Source of the DNA: Symbiobacterium terraclitae
GTDB lineage: Bacteria > Bacillota > Sulfobacillia > Symbiobacteriales > Symbiobacteriaceae
NCBI RefSeq assembly: GCF_017874315.1
Contig: NZ_JAGGLG010000007.1
Span: 62,001-126,000, forward strand
Reading direction: 5' to 3'
Length of the DNA: 64,000 nucleotides
The notes below the pieces were generated by a model. That model did no database searches. It was given only the letters and a program-made list of their open reading frames with translations, and was not told the DNA's origin. A program made the translations under genes and the position numbers. Positions 1 to 8,222 of the stretch are shown here, in pieces; positions within the stretch are counted from its first letter, which is position 1, and every line of letters begins with the position of its first letter.

Positions 1-1052
1 TGAGCAGGCCCAGACTGCCCATTCTGACCAACCGGGCCGACACGCTGAAGTACGTGGACGGGGTGGTGCGGATCCTCGACCGGCGGCGGCTGCCGGAGGA
101 GATCGTGTTCGTGGACTGCCGGAGCTACCGGGAGGTGGCGCAGGCCATCGTCGACATGGTGATCCAGGGGGCGCCGCCCCTGGCCTATGCGGCCGGCTAC
201 GGCCTGGCGCTGGCCGCACGCCAGTTCCGGACCATGCCGGCCGGGGAGTACCGGAATGCCCTTGCGCAGGCGCACCGGGAGCTGCGGGACACGCGGCCCA
301 CGGGGGCGGACATCTTCCCCCTGCTGGACCGGGCCCTGGACCTCGCCCTCTCGGCCATCGCCGAGGGGCGGGACGCCGAGGCGGCCGTCGTGGCCTTCGT
401 CGACGCGCAGATCCGGGCGGGCGACCGCGCAGCCCGGCTGAGCGGCCGCCATGCGGCCGGACTGCTGGAGGACGGCGACCGCATCCTCACCCACTGCTTC
501 GCCGGCGCCGCCCTGAACTACATGCTCTACTACGCCCTGGAGGCGGGGAAGCGCATCGAGCTGATCGCCACCGAGACCCGCCCCTACCTGCAGGGCGCCC
601 GGCTGACGGCGGCCCAGGCGCGGGAGATCGGCGTGCCGGTGACGCTGGTGACGGACAACATGCCCGGCTACCTCTTCTACCGGGGGATGATCACCAAGTA
701 CGTGACCGCGGCCGACTCGATCACGCTGGACGGCCACGTCTCCAACAAGATCGGCACCTTCCAGTACGCCGTCCTGGCCCACCACTTCGGCGTGCCCTTC
801 ATCGTGCTGGGCTACGACGGCCCCGACCCCGACCGGGCGACGGCCGCCGACATCCCCATCGAGGAGCGGAACCCGGAGGAGGTCTTCTACTGCCGGGGGG
901 TGCGCACCGCCGCCGAGGGGATCCGCGGCTACTACCCGGCGTTCGACATCACGCCGCCGCAGTACGTGAGCGTCATAGCGACAGAGAGGGGGCTGTTCAC
1001 GCCCTGGAACCTGCGGGACTACTTCGCGGCGCCGGAGCCTGAGGATGCGTGA
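1..1052 (+). CDS. MtnA/eIF2B-alpha family sugar-phosphate isomerase-like protein, 5' end cut by window
   Basis: This belongs to the family of S-methyl-5-thioribose-1-phosphate isomerase, an aldose-ketose isomerase of methionine salvage. Family landmarks are THC(F)AGA, ETRPYLQGARLTA, DNMPG, NKIGTF and IPIEERNPEEV. The frame is open to the left edge, and bases 1-2 look like the end of an NTG start codon at position 0. The internal GTG at 54 would remove the conserved stretch before DGVVRILDRRRLP, so I prefer the upstream start. Key departures: the family Asp in NGD-x-A-N-K is His here (DGHVSNK), and RGAPA is QGAPP. The usual MtnA reaction is therefore doubtful. It precedes two nucleoside-phosphorylase-like genes, which fits nucleoside or thioribose salvage. 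Family assignment is firm; the exact substrate is not. Confidence 0.75.
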   Translation, partial: SRPRLPILTNRADTLKYVDGVVRILDRRRLPEEIVFVDCRSYREVAQAIVDMVIQGAPPLAYAAGYGLALAARQFRTMPAGEYRNALAQAHRELRDTRPTGADIFPLLDRALDLALSAIAEGRDAEAAVVAFVDAQIRAGDRAARLSGRHAAGLLEDGDRILTHCFAGAALNYMLYYALEAGKRIELIATETRPYLQGARLTAAQAREIGVPVTLVTDNMPGYLFYRGMITKYVTAADSITLDGHVSNKIGTFQYAVLAHHFGVPFIVLGYDGPDPDRATAADIPIEERNPEEVFYCRGVRTAAEGIRGYYPAFDITPPQYVSVIATERGLFTPWNLRDYFAAPEPEDA

Positions 1053-1067
1053 GGGGCCCGGACGGCC

Positions 1068-2171
1068 ATGCCTGGCGGGAGGATCGGTAAGGCGGTGGAG
1101 ACCGTGAGGATGGGTGGGCACTGGCAGAGCGAGTCCGTGGACACAGGCGGGCATGGGCCGGTGGAGGCCGTGAACACGGGTGGGCACGGACCGGTGGAGG
1201 CCGTGAACACGGGTGGGCACGGACCGGTGGAGGCCGTGAACACGGGCGGGCACTGGCCGGCGGAGGCCGTGAACACGGGTGGAAACGGGGCTGCGGAGGC
1301 CGTGAACACGGGCGGGCACTGGCCGGCGGAGGCCGTGAACACGGGTGGAAACGGGGCTGCGGAGGCCGTGAACACGGATGGGCACTGGCCGGCGGAGGCC
1401 GTGAACACGGGTGGGCATGGCGCGGTTAACGCCGCGGCACACGTTGACACCGTGATCATCGGCGGCACAGCGGCCTACCACCTACAGTTTGACTCGGGCT
1501 GGCTGGAACGGACGATGGAGACGCCCTACGGCCTCGCCGGCCCCTTCCGCCTCTTCGAGGTGGCGGGCCGTCCCGTGGCCTTCCTCAGCCGCCACGGGGG
1601 CGAGGGGCGCCTGGGGGTGACGCCGCCCTTCGTCAACTACCGGGCCAACGTCTGGGCCGCGCGCACCCTGGGCGCCCGGCGGATCCTGAGCTGGAACAGC
1701 GCAGGCTCGCTGGTGCGCTCCCTGCCGCCCGGGAGCCTGGCGGTGGTGTCGGACCTGATCGACTGGACCCGCCGGCGTCCCGCCAGTTTTGGGCAGGCGG
1801 TGCATCCGGATGGCGATCTCTTCGACCCGGGCCTGCGGGCGGAGCTGGTGCGGGCGGCGGCCGCCTGCGGCCACCGGGCTGCGCCGGGGGCGGTCTACGC
1901 CGCCACCGAGGGCGCACGGCTCGAGACCCGGGCCGAGATCGCCCTCCTGGCCCAGGCCGGGGCAGAGCTGGTGGGGATGACGCTGGCGCCGGAGGCCTTC
2001 CTGGCCCGGGAGCTGGGGATGGCGTACGGCTCGCTCTGCTGGGTTTCCAACTACGCCACCGGCGTGCCCTTCGACGGGCCGGAACAGCGGCTCTTCGGGC
2101 CCGAGGTGGGGCAGCTGATGTTCGAGATCATACGGCGGCTGCTGGAGGAGGAGGCGAAGCAGGATGCCTGA
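1068..2171 (+). CDS. MTA/MTI-type nucleoside phosphorylase with repeat-rich N-terminus
   Basis: From about residue 125 this is a PNP/UDP phosphorylase-family protein of the methylthioadenosine phosphorylase branch: VIIGGTAAY (nucleotide-sugar side), HGGEGRLG, PPFVNYRANVWA, NSAGSL, EGARLETRAE and VGMTLAPEAFLARELG. The reaction would be phosphorolysis of a 5'-methylthio- or purine nucleoside. The base-recognition loop reads SNYATG instead of the T-D-Y-D of adenine-specific MTAP, which favours a 6-oxopurine substrate; that is an inference. The first ~120 codons are the 33-bp repeat. The true start may be GTG at 1401 or nearby, giving a normal-sized enzyme. The stop overlaps the ATG of the next gene by 8 bp. 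Confidence 0.75.
   Translation: MPGGRIGKAVETVRMGGHWQSESVDTGGHGPVEAVNTGGHGPVEAVNTGGHGPVEAVNTGGHWPAEAVNTGGNGAAEAVNTGGHWPAEAVNTGGNGAAEAVNTDGHWPAEAVNTGGHGAVNAAAHVDTVIIGGTAAYHLQFDSGWLERTMETPYGLAGPFRLFEVAGRPVAFLSRHGGEGRLGVTPPFVNYRANVWAARTLGARRILSWNSAGSLVRSLPPGSLAVVSDLIDWTRRRPASFGQAVHPDGDLFDPGLRAELVRAAAACGHRAAPGAVYAATEGARLETRAEIALLAQAGAELVGMTLAPEAFLARELGMAYGSLCWVSNYATGVPFDGPEQRLFGPEVGQLMFEIIRRLLEEEAKQDA
1104..1433 (+). repeat. 33-bp tandem repeat, ten units
   Basis: Ten head-to-tail 33-bp units lie between the isomerase and the phosphorylase core. In the phosphorylase frame each unit encodes 11 residues of the type VNTGGHGPVEA, with HGPV, HWPA and NGAA variants. Every unit carries a GGAGG-like string followed closely by GTG, so each could in principle offer a start signal. 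The period is a multiple of three, so copy-number change would not shift the frame. Confidence 0.9.
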
Positions 2172-2883
2172 GGTGGTCTACATCGTCCCGCCCGGGATGG
2201 CCCCCGAGGGCCGGGTGAGCCGGCACGAGACGCCCTACGGCGCCGTGACAGATCGGGGCGGCGCCCTGATCCGGGATCAGGCGGCCGACCCGCGGGCCCT
2301 GATCTACGCGGCGAAGCAGGCGGGCGCCTGCGGAGTGCTGGCCGCGGCCACGGCTGATCCGATCAGCCCGCTGCTGGAGCCCGGCGACCTGGTGGTGCCG
2401 GCCGACGTGGTCGACCTCACCCGCCTCCTCCCGTCCACCTTCTTCGTGGGGAAGGGCTACGGCTTCATCAAGGTGGACCCGCCCTTCTGCCCGGAACTCA
2501 TGGCGGCGCTGTATGAGGCTGCGCGCGCGGCGACCCCCCGGGCGTTCCGGGGGGCCACGCTGGTGGGTACGGACGGGCAGCGGGAGGCGACGCCCGCCGA
2601 GCGGCGCATGTACCGCACGTGGGGCGCTGACCTGGTTGGATCCGGCCCGGTGCCCGAGGCCTTCCTGGCCCGGGAGCTGGAGCTCTGCTACGCCGCGCTG
2701 GTGGTGGTGGAGGCCCGGCCGCCGGCAGACGGGCTCCACGCGGGGCTGCTTCCGGTCTTGGTTCGCGCGACGGAACTGGCACGCAGCCCCCGATCGTGCG
2801 CCTGCGGCCGGGCGATGGCCGGCGCACGGGCGCAGGGAGTCATCGGCGACGACTGGCGGGAGTGGACCGACCGGCACATCTGA
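2164..2883 (+). CDS. divergent second nucleoside-phosphorylase-like protein
   Basis: This paralogue of the preceding enzyme is 239 aa long and translationally coupled to it (ATG inside the upstream stop region). Shared segments include PGDLVVPADVVDLTR, GTDGQREATPAER and GSGPVPEAFLARELE, which align with the phosphate/ribose-binding parts of the family. The N-terminal IGGTG-type strand is replaced by VVYIVPPGM, and the GMTL methionine motif is GSGPV, so catalytic competence is uncertain. It could be a regulatory or heteromeric partner of the upstream phosphorylase. A strong terminator follows, so isomerase, phosphorylase and this gene form one operon. Confidence 0.6.
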   Translation: MPEVVYIVPPGMAPEGRVSRHETPYGAVTDRGGALIRDQAADPRALIYAAKQAGACGVLAAATADPISPLLEPGDLVVPADVVDLTRLLPSTFFVGKGYGFIKVDPPFCPELMAALYEAARAATPRAFRGATLVGTDGQREATPAERRMYRTWGADLVGSGPVPEAFLARELELCYAALVVVEARPPADGLHAGLLPVLVRATELARSPRSCACGRAMAGARAQGVIGDDWREWTDRHI

Positions 2884-2895
2884 GAACACGCCCCA

Positions 2896-2925
2896 AAGCC
2901 CCCTCACCCGAGGGGGCTTGTGTTG
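2896..2925 (+). terminator. rho-independent terminator
   Basis: A perfect 9-bp stem AAGCCCCCT / AGGGGGCTT is followed by GTGTTGTTT, just after the phosphorylase pair. Confidence 0.85.
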
Positions 2926-2979
2926 TTTAATTGAACCAAGTCACACCTGTCTATAGTCCATTACATTAGAAGCAGCCCG

Positions 2980-3045
2980 GTTACGCCCACCCTGGAGGAC
3001 GCCTACCTGCTCCTCCTCTCCCGCGCCGGGAGTGAGCGCACATGA
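2980..3045 (+). pseudogene. C-terminal tail of a lost ABC-transporter ATPase gene
   Basis: Reading 2980-3045 gives VTPTLEDAYLLLL, SRAGSERT and a TGA that overlaps the ATG of the permease (ATGA). PTLED-x-(F/Y)-L-x-L is the usual ending of drug/lipid-type ABC ATPases encoded upstream of ABC-2 permeases. The frame is open only back to about 2935, with no start codon and no nucleotide-binding domain. The rest of the ATPase gene is gone, and the sequence upstream of the breakpoint is AT-richer. Confidence 0.7.
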
Positions 3046-4619
3046 ACACCGCGGTGCTCTGGCGCCTCTTCCTGGGCGACTTCCGCGAGCGGGTGCGGGG
3101 AGGGCGCTTCCTCCTAATCACGGCGGCCACGGCCGCCATCGGCACGCTGTTCGTCCCGGGGAACGCCGGGTACAACGTGCTGACCGTGGGCGGCTACCGC
3201 GGCGTCTACAACTCGGCGTGGGTGGGCGCATCGGTGGCACTCGTGACCAGCTTCTTCCTATCCCTCTTCGGCTTCTACCTGGTGAACGACGCGATCGGCC
3301 GGGACCGGCAGACGGGCGTCGGGCAGGTCCTGGCCGCCACGAGGATGACGCGGGCCACGTACATCCTGAGCAAGGCCACCAGCAACTTCGCGCTGCTCGC
3401 CGTCCTGGTGGGCGTGCTGGCGGTGGTCGCCGCCGGGATGCAGCTGCTCAGGGGCGAGGCGCCGGCGATCCAGCCCTGGCCCCTCCTGGCGCCCTTCCTG
3501 CTGGTGACGTTGCCGGGCATGGCCGTCGTCGCGGCGCTTGCCGTCCTGTTCGAGTCTATCCGGCCCCTCCGGGGCAGCCTCGGAAACGTCCTCTACTTCT
3601 TCGCCTGGCTGGGCCTGGTCATGGTGAGCATGAACACCACGCGGACCGACATCGGCGTGCTGGCTGTGGACACGTTCGGGGCGAACCTGCTGGTGAGCGC
3701 CATCCGTGACGCCCTGCTGAGCCAGCCGGACGTGACGGGATCGCTCTCCATCATCGAGTCCGGCACCGGAGCTCCCAGGACGTTCGTGTGGAACGGGATG
3801 GACTGGTCGCTGCCGCTGGTGGCCGCCCGGCTGGCCTGGGTTCCGGTGGCCGCGCTGATCACCGCCGCGGCCATCCCCCTGTTCGACCGGTTCAACGCCA
3901 CGCCGCCCATCCGGCGGGCACCCAGGGAGCAGCGCACGTCCGACGGCCCGCCGGCCGCAGGGAGGGCGGAGGCGCCCGCGTGGCTCAAGCGGGCGCCCGA
4001 GGGACGCGCCGCCTTCCGGCTGGCCCCGATGCTGGCACAGGAGCTCCGTCTGCTGCTGAAGGGCACCAGCCTCGCGTGGTACGTGGGCGCCGCCGTCCTG
4101 ATCCTGCTCACGTTCACCGTGCCGGAGGAGATGCTGCACACCTTCCGGCTGGCCGCCTGGCTCTGGCCGGTGGGGCTCTGGTCCCGGCTGGCGGCGAAGG
4201 ATTACGCCTCCCGCCCGGAGGAGCTCGTCCTGGGCGCCGCCCGCACCGTGCGCCACCAGCTGCCGGCCGCCTGGCTCGCCGGGCTGCTCCTGGCGCTGGT
4301 CACCAGCAGCGGCGCCATCACCCGCCTGGCCCTGGCGCAGAGCTGGCCCCAGCTGGGCGCCTGCCTGATCGGCTGCCTCTTCGTTCCGTCGCTGGCCGTC
4401 GCCCTGGGCGCTGCGACCCGAAGCGACAAGCCCTTCCAGGTGCTCTACGTCATCATGTGGTACGCCGGTCCCGGCGACGGCGTGCACTTCCTGGACTTCA
4501 TGGGCGCCCACGAGTACACCCTGCAGGCAGGCATGCCGCTCTACTTCCTGGCGCTCACGCCCATGCTGCTCCTCCTCGCCGGCTACGCCCGCCGGCGGCA
4601 GGCATACGGCGGATCATAA
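3042..4619 (+). CDS. ABC-2-type multi-spanning membrane permease
   Basis: A 525-aa integral membrane protein with about 12 predicted hydrophobic segments in two halves separated by a charged linker near residues 285-330 (RRAPREQRTSDGPP). This looks like an export permease of the ABC-2 type or a membrane component of a heterodimeric transporter. It would act in the cytoplasmic membrane with an ATPase. The cognate ATPase gene directly upstream survives only as a tail, so the protein is orphaned unless another ATPase serves it. The ATG at 3042 overlaps the ATPase stop. Substrate unknown. Confidence 0.65.
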   Translation: MNTAVLWRLFLGDFRERVRGGRFLLITAATAAIGTLFVPGNAGYNVLTVGGYRGVYNSAWVGASVALVTSFFLSLFGFYLVNDAIGRDRQTGVGQVLAATRMTRATYILSKATSNFALLAVLVGVLAVVAAGMQLLRGEAPAIQPWPLLAPFLLVTLPGMAVVAALAVLFESIRPLRGSLGNVLYFFAWLGLVMVSMNTTRTDIGVLAVDTFGANLLVSAIRDALLSQPDVTGSLSIIESGTGAPRTFVWNGMDWSLPLVAARLAWVPVAALITAAAIPLFDRFNATPPIRRAPREQRTSDGPPAAGRAEAPAWLKRAPEGRAAFRLAPMLAQELRLLLKGTSLAWYVGAAVLILLTFTVPEEMLHTFRLAAWLWPVGLWSRLAAKDYASRPEELVLGAARTVRHQLPAAWLAGLLLALVTSSGAITRLALAQSWPQLGACLIGCLFVPSLAVALGAATRSDKPFQVLYVIMWYAGPGDGVHFLDFMGAHEYTLQAGMPLYFLALTPMLLLLAGYARRRQAYGGS

Positions 4620-4622
4620 GCA

Positions 4623-4660
4623 AGGGGCTGGTCCAGTCCGGACGACTGGGCCAGCCCTCT
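4623..4660 (+). terminator. hairpin after permease gene
   Basis: An inverted repeat (AGGGGCTGG...CCAGCCCT, extended by CCAGTC/GACTGG) lies 3 bp after the permease stop and is followed by CTTCC. Probable terminator. Confidence 0.65.
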
Positions 4661-4673
4661 TCCATAGCTCGCA

Positions 4674-4800
4674 CTACGTCCGCGCCACGATCTCCCCGGT
4701 CAGGCTCGCGTCGAACCCCTGCATGGCGGTCAGCTGCGCCCGGACCCACGGGTGCTTCAGGGTCCGCTTGCCAACCTCCGTCTCCTTCCTCCGGTGGAGG
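4674..4800 (-). pseudogene. 3' remnant of an unidentified minus-strand gene
   Basis: On the minus strand a coding-like tail ends at a TAG (4674-4676): ETEVGKRTLKHPWVRAQ followed by LTAMQGFDASLTGEIVART. It has normal codon use for this genome but no plausible start, because the regulator gene begins just to its right. I do not recognise the family. It is probably the C-terminus of a gene truncated by rearrangement. Confidence 0.4.
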
Positions 4801-4858
4801 AGAAGTCCTTCCGTAGGTGGAACCCTTCGTCAAGGTTTTCACCCAGGGGGGTGGTTCC

Positions 4859-7800
4859 ATGTTCGCCGCAGAGCAAGTCCTCAAGGCCAAACTGGTTCCC
4901 CCCCGGCTCCGCCGGCACACGCTGGTCCGCCCGCGCCTTCAGGAGCGGCTGGCGGAGGCGCTGGACGTGCCGCTCACCATCCTGCAGGCCGGGCCGGGGT
5001 ACGGCAAGACCACGGCCCTGGTCTCCTTCCTGGCCGAGGCGCCCTGCAGGGCCGTCTGGTACACCCTCACGCCGGACGACCTGCATCCCTTCCCCTTCCT
5101 CCTCCACCTGATCTACGCCCTGCGGATCGCCTTCCCCGAGGTGGGCGGCCGGGCGCTGCAGCTGCTCCAGCAGGGCGAGGGCCCGAACCGGTCCTGGGCG
5201 CACGTGGTGGACGCCCTGACCTCCGACCTGCTCACCGGGGCCCAGCACGAGCTGCTGATCGTCCTGGACGACTTCCACAACGTCGACGAGGGCGACCAGG
5301 TCGTGGCGCTGGTGGAGCAGTTCATCGAGCACATGCCGCACCACGTCCACCTGGTGCTGGCCACCCGTCGCCGGCCGCCGCTGGGCGGCCTGCCCCGGTG
5401 GCGGGCCCTGGCCGACGTGGTGGAGCTCACCGAGCAGGATCTGGCCTTCACCCCCGCCGAGGTGGAGGCGCTCTTCCTCGACCAGTACGGCGTGGGCCTC
5501 ACCAGCGAGCAGACCGCCGCCCTCGCCCGGCGGACCGAGGGCTGGATCATCGCCCTGCAGCTGGCCTGGCAGGGGCTGCGCAAGGGGTCGACCCTCCAGG
5601 ACTTCTGGGAGGGGCGGCCCAAGAACCTCGACACGCTCTTCAACTACCTGGCCCACGAGGTGCTGGACCGGCAGCGCCCCTTCGTCCGCCGCTTCCTCCT
5701 GACCACGTCCGTGCTGGAGCGCCTCCAGCCGCCGGTCTGCGACCTCCTGATGGGCGAGCCGGGCAGCGACCGCGTGCTGCAGGCGCTGGAGGAGAACGGC
5801 CTCTTCATCCAGGCCGTCGGCGACGGCGAGTTCCGCTACCACCAGCTCTTCCACCAGTTCCTCAGGACCCAGGCCCAGCAGGACCGCGAAGCTTGGCGCA
5901 CCCACCACCTGACGGCGGCGCGCTACTACCTGGAGGCGGGCTGCGCCGAGGTGGCGGCGGGCCACTTCGCGGAGGTGGGCGAGTACGACCTGGCGGCCGG
6001 CGCCATTCTCAAGGCGGCAGACGGGATGATCAACGCCGGACGGGTGGAGGCGCTGGGGGCGTTCCTCTCCCGGCTGCCGCAGGAGACCTTCAGCCGGCTC
6101 CCGGAGCTGCTCCTGCGCTGCGGCGACGTCGCCCGGCTGACCAGCCGTTTCGACGACGCCCTGGCCTACTACGGCCAGGCCGCCGAGAAGTACGGCGCGC
6201 TGGGGGACGCCCGCGGGCGCTGCCTGGCGCTTATGGGCGAGGCCCGGGTCTACCTCGACACGATCTCGCCCGGCAAGGCCGACGACGTGCTGGCCGAGGC
6301 GCAGCAGCTCGTCCACGCCCTCACCGAGTACGAGCGCGCCGACCTGATGGCGCTCCTGGCCGAGAACGAGACCAACCGCGGCCGGCCCACCGACGCCGCC
6401 CGCTTCGCCAGCCTGGCCGCCGCCGGCGCCGGGGCCCGGGTGGACGACCTCCTGGAGGTGCGCGCCCTGCTGCGGACCGGCCGGCTGTCCGAGGCGATGC
6501 GCGCCCTGACGCGGCTCTCCCGGCAGGGGCTGGCCGGGGCCAGCCGCGCCCACCGGGAGGTCCCGCTGCTCATCTCGTACATCGCCGCCCTCATGGGCGA
6601 CGTGCCGCTGGCGCGCACCGGCGCCGAGGAGGGCATCCGCCTCGGGCAGGAAAAGCGCTCGCCCTTCGTGGAGGGCGTCGGCCTCATGCGCCGGGCCCAC
6701 GCGCTGCAGCTCAACCCGCTGGCGCCCGACGAGGCGGTGGCCGCCGAGTACCAGGCCGCCATCGCCCTGATGGAGAAGATCAACGTCACGCGCGGCAAGG
6801 CCGAGCCGCTGGCAGGACTTTCCCTGTTCTACGGCCACCGGGCCGGCAACTGGGCGCAGGCGGAGCACCACGGCCTGGAGGCGGCCCGCATCGCCCGGGC
6901 AGCCTGCGACAACTGGTTCCACGGCTACTGCCTGCTCAGCCTCGGCGCTTCGGCGGCCGCGCTGGCCCGGCCGGAGGCGGACGGCTACCTCCGGCAGGCG
7001 GAGCAGGCCTTCACCCAGACCGCCGACCCCTACGGCCTCACCATGACCCGGCTCTGGCAGGCGCTGCTGGCCCACCGCCGGCGGGACCGGGATGCCTTCG
7101 CCGCGGCGCTGCAGGCCGCCCTCGCCACCGCCCAGGAGCAGGACTACGGCTTCCTCTTCACCCGGCGGACGCTCTTCGGCCCCCAGGACCCGCAGGTCCT
7201 GATCCCGCTTCTGCACGAGGCCCGCCAGCGGTCCATCCAGGCGGCCTACGCCACCCGGCTCCTGGCGGAGATGAAGGTGGCCGACCCGGAGCACCACCCC
7301 GGCTACACCCTGCGGCTGCGCACCCTGGGCACCTTCCAGGCCTGGCGGGGGATGCAGGAGATCACACGCCGGGAGTGGCGGCGGGAGAAGGCACGCCAGC
7401 TGCTCCAGCTCTTCATCACCCACCGGGGGAAGCTGCTGCAGCGGGAGCAGATCATGGAACTGCTCTGGCCGGAGGCGGACCCCGCGGTCGCCCAGCGGGA
7501 CTTCCGCGTGGCCCTCAACTCGCTGCTCACCGCCCTGGAGCCGGACCGCCCGGCCCGGGCGAACCCCTTCTACATCGTGCGGGAGGGGCAGGCCTACGGG
7601 CTCAACCCCCAGTCCGGCTACTGGCTGGACGCCGACCAGTTCGAACGGCTGGCCGCCCACGGCCTCGCCTGCGGCGAGCAGCGGCAGGAGGCGCAGGCCC
7701 GCGAGTCCTTGAGCCAGGCGGTGGAGCTCTACCAGGGCGACTTCCTGGCCGAGCTGCGGTACGAGGACTGGTGCTCGGAGGAGCGGGAGCGGCTGCAGGT

Positions 7801-8101
7801 GCTCTACCTGCGCGCGCTGGAGTGGCTGGCCCAGGACGCGGCCCGCCAGGGGCTCTACGAGAAGTGCGTCCGGCTCTGCGACCTAATTCTGGCCACCGAC
7901 CACACCTGGGAGGAGGCGTATCGCCTCCTGATGTACAGCCACTTCCGGCTCGGCAACCGGGCGCTGGCGCTCCGCACCTACGAGCGGTGCGTGCAGAACC
8001 TGCAGGAGGAGCTGGGCATCAGCCCGATGCCCGCCACGGCACGGCTCTTCGAGCGGATCCGCAGGAGCGCCTCGCACACCGTGCGCGGCGAGGAGCGCTA
8101 G
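4859..8101 (+). CDS. MalT/LuxR-type NTPase fused to SARP/BTAD activator domain
   Basis: A 1080-aa transcription regulator. Order of parts: a MalT-like STAND NTPase with Walker A QAGPGYGKTTAL near residue 45 and Walker B LLIVLDDFHN near 135; a long helical TPR-like region from ~350 to ~800; then a C-terminal OmpR-like winged helix (LRTLGTFQAWRG...EWRREKARQLLQLF) and a bacterial transcriptional activation domain (YQGDFL...W...ER..L...YL). The SARP DNA-binding module sits at the C-terminus, where classical MalT proteins carry a LuxR helix-turn-helix. I chose ATG 4859 because GGGGGTGG lies 5-6 nt upstream; a GTG at 4817 is in frame but has no ribosome site. Inducer and regulon are unknown; the hydrolase downstream is a possible target. 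Confidence 0.85.
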   Translation: MFAAEQVLKAKLVPPRLRRHTLVRPRLQERLAEALDVPLTILQAGPGYGKTTALVSFLAEAPCRAVWYTLTPDDLHPFPFLLHLIYALRIAFPEVGGRALQLLQQGEGPNRSWAHVVDALTSDLLTGAQHELLIVLDDFHNVDEGDQVVALVEQFIEHMPHHVHLVLATRRRPPLGGLPRWRALADVVELTEQDLAFTPAEVEALFLDQYGVGLTSEQTAALARRTEGWIIALQLAWQGLRKGSTLQDFWEGRPKNLDTLFNYLAHEVLDRQRPFVRRFLLTTSVLERLQPPVCDLLMGEPGSDRVLQALEENGLFIQAVGDGEFRYHQLFHQFLRTQAQQDREAWRTHHLTAARYYLEAGCAEVAAGHFAEVGEYDLAAGAILKAADGMINAGRVEALGAFLSRLPQETFSRLPELLLRCGDVARLTSRFDDALAYYGQAAEKYGALGDARGRCLALMGEARVYLDTISPGKADDVLAEAQQLVHALTEYERADLMALLAENETNRGRPTDAARFASLAAAGAGARVDDLLEVRALLRTGRLSEAMRALTRLSRQGLAGASRAHREVPLLISYIAALMGDVPLARTGAEEGIRLGQEKRSPFVEGVGLMRRAHALQLNPLAPDEAVAAEYQAAIALMEKINVTRGKAEPLAGLSLFYGHRAGNWAQAEHHGLEAARIARAACDNWFHGYCLLSLGASAAALARPEADGYLRQAEQAFTQTADPYGLTMTRLWQALLAHRRRDRDAFAAALQAALATAQEQDYGFLFTRRTLFGPQDPQVLIPLLHEARQRSIQAAYATRLLAEMKVADPEHHPGYTLRLRTLGTFQAWRGMQEITRREWRREKARQLLQLFITHRGKLLQREQIMELLWPEADPAVAQRDFRVALNSLLTALEPDRPARANPFYIVREGQAYGLNPQSGYWLDADQFERLAAHGLACGEQRQEAQARESLSQAVELYQGDFLAELRYEDWCSEERERLQVLYLRALEWLAQDAARQGLYEKCVRLCDLILATDHTWEEAYRLLMYSHFRLGNRALALRTYERCVQNLQEELGISPMPATARLFERIRRSASHTVRGEER

Positions 8102-8222
8102 CCCCCCATCTGGTGACTGCCGTGTAACACCGCCCTGCCATCATGAAGCAGTACGCCGCGCTGATGCGTGACACCACCCTTTCGCAACGCAGGCGACCAC
8201 CTCGCTGATGGGAGGGAACCAC

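Noticed and set aside
1019-1468. Minus-strand ORF with FTASTGPCPPV repeats
   Set aside because: Antisense of the 33-bp repeat, without ribosome site or neighbours on that strand.
4757-7660. Minus-strand 967-codon open frame
   Set aside because: Antisense shadow of the MalT/SARP-type regulator; no motif, and composition mirrors the real gene.
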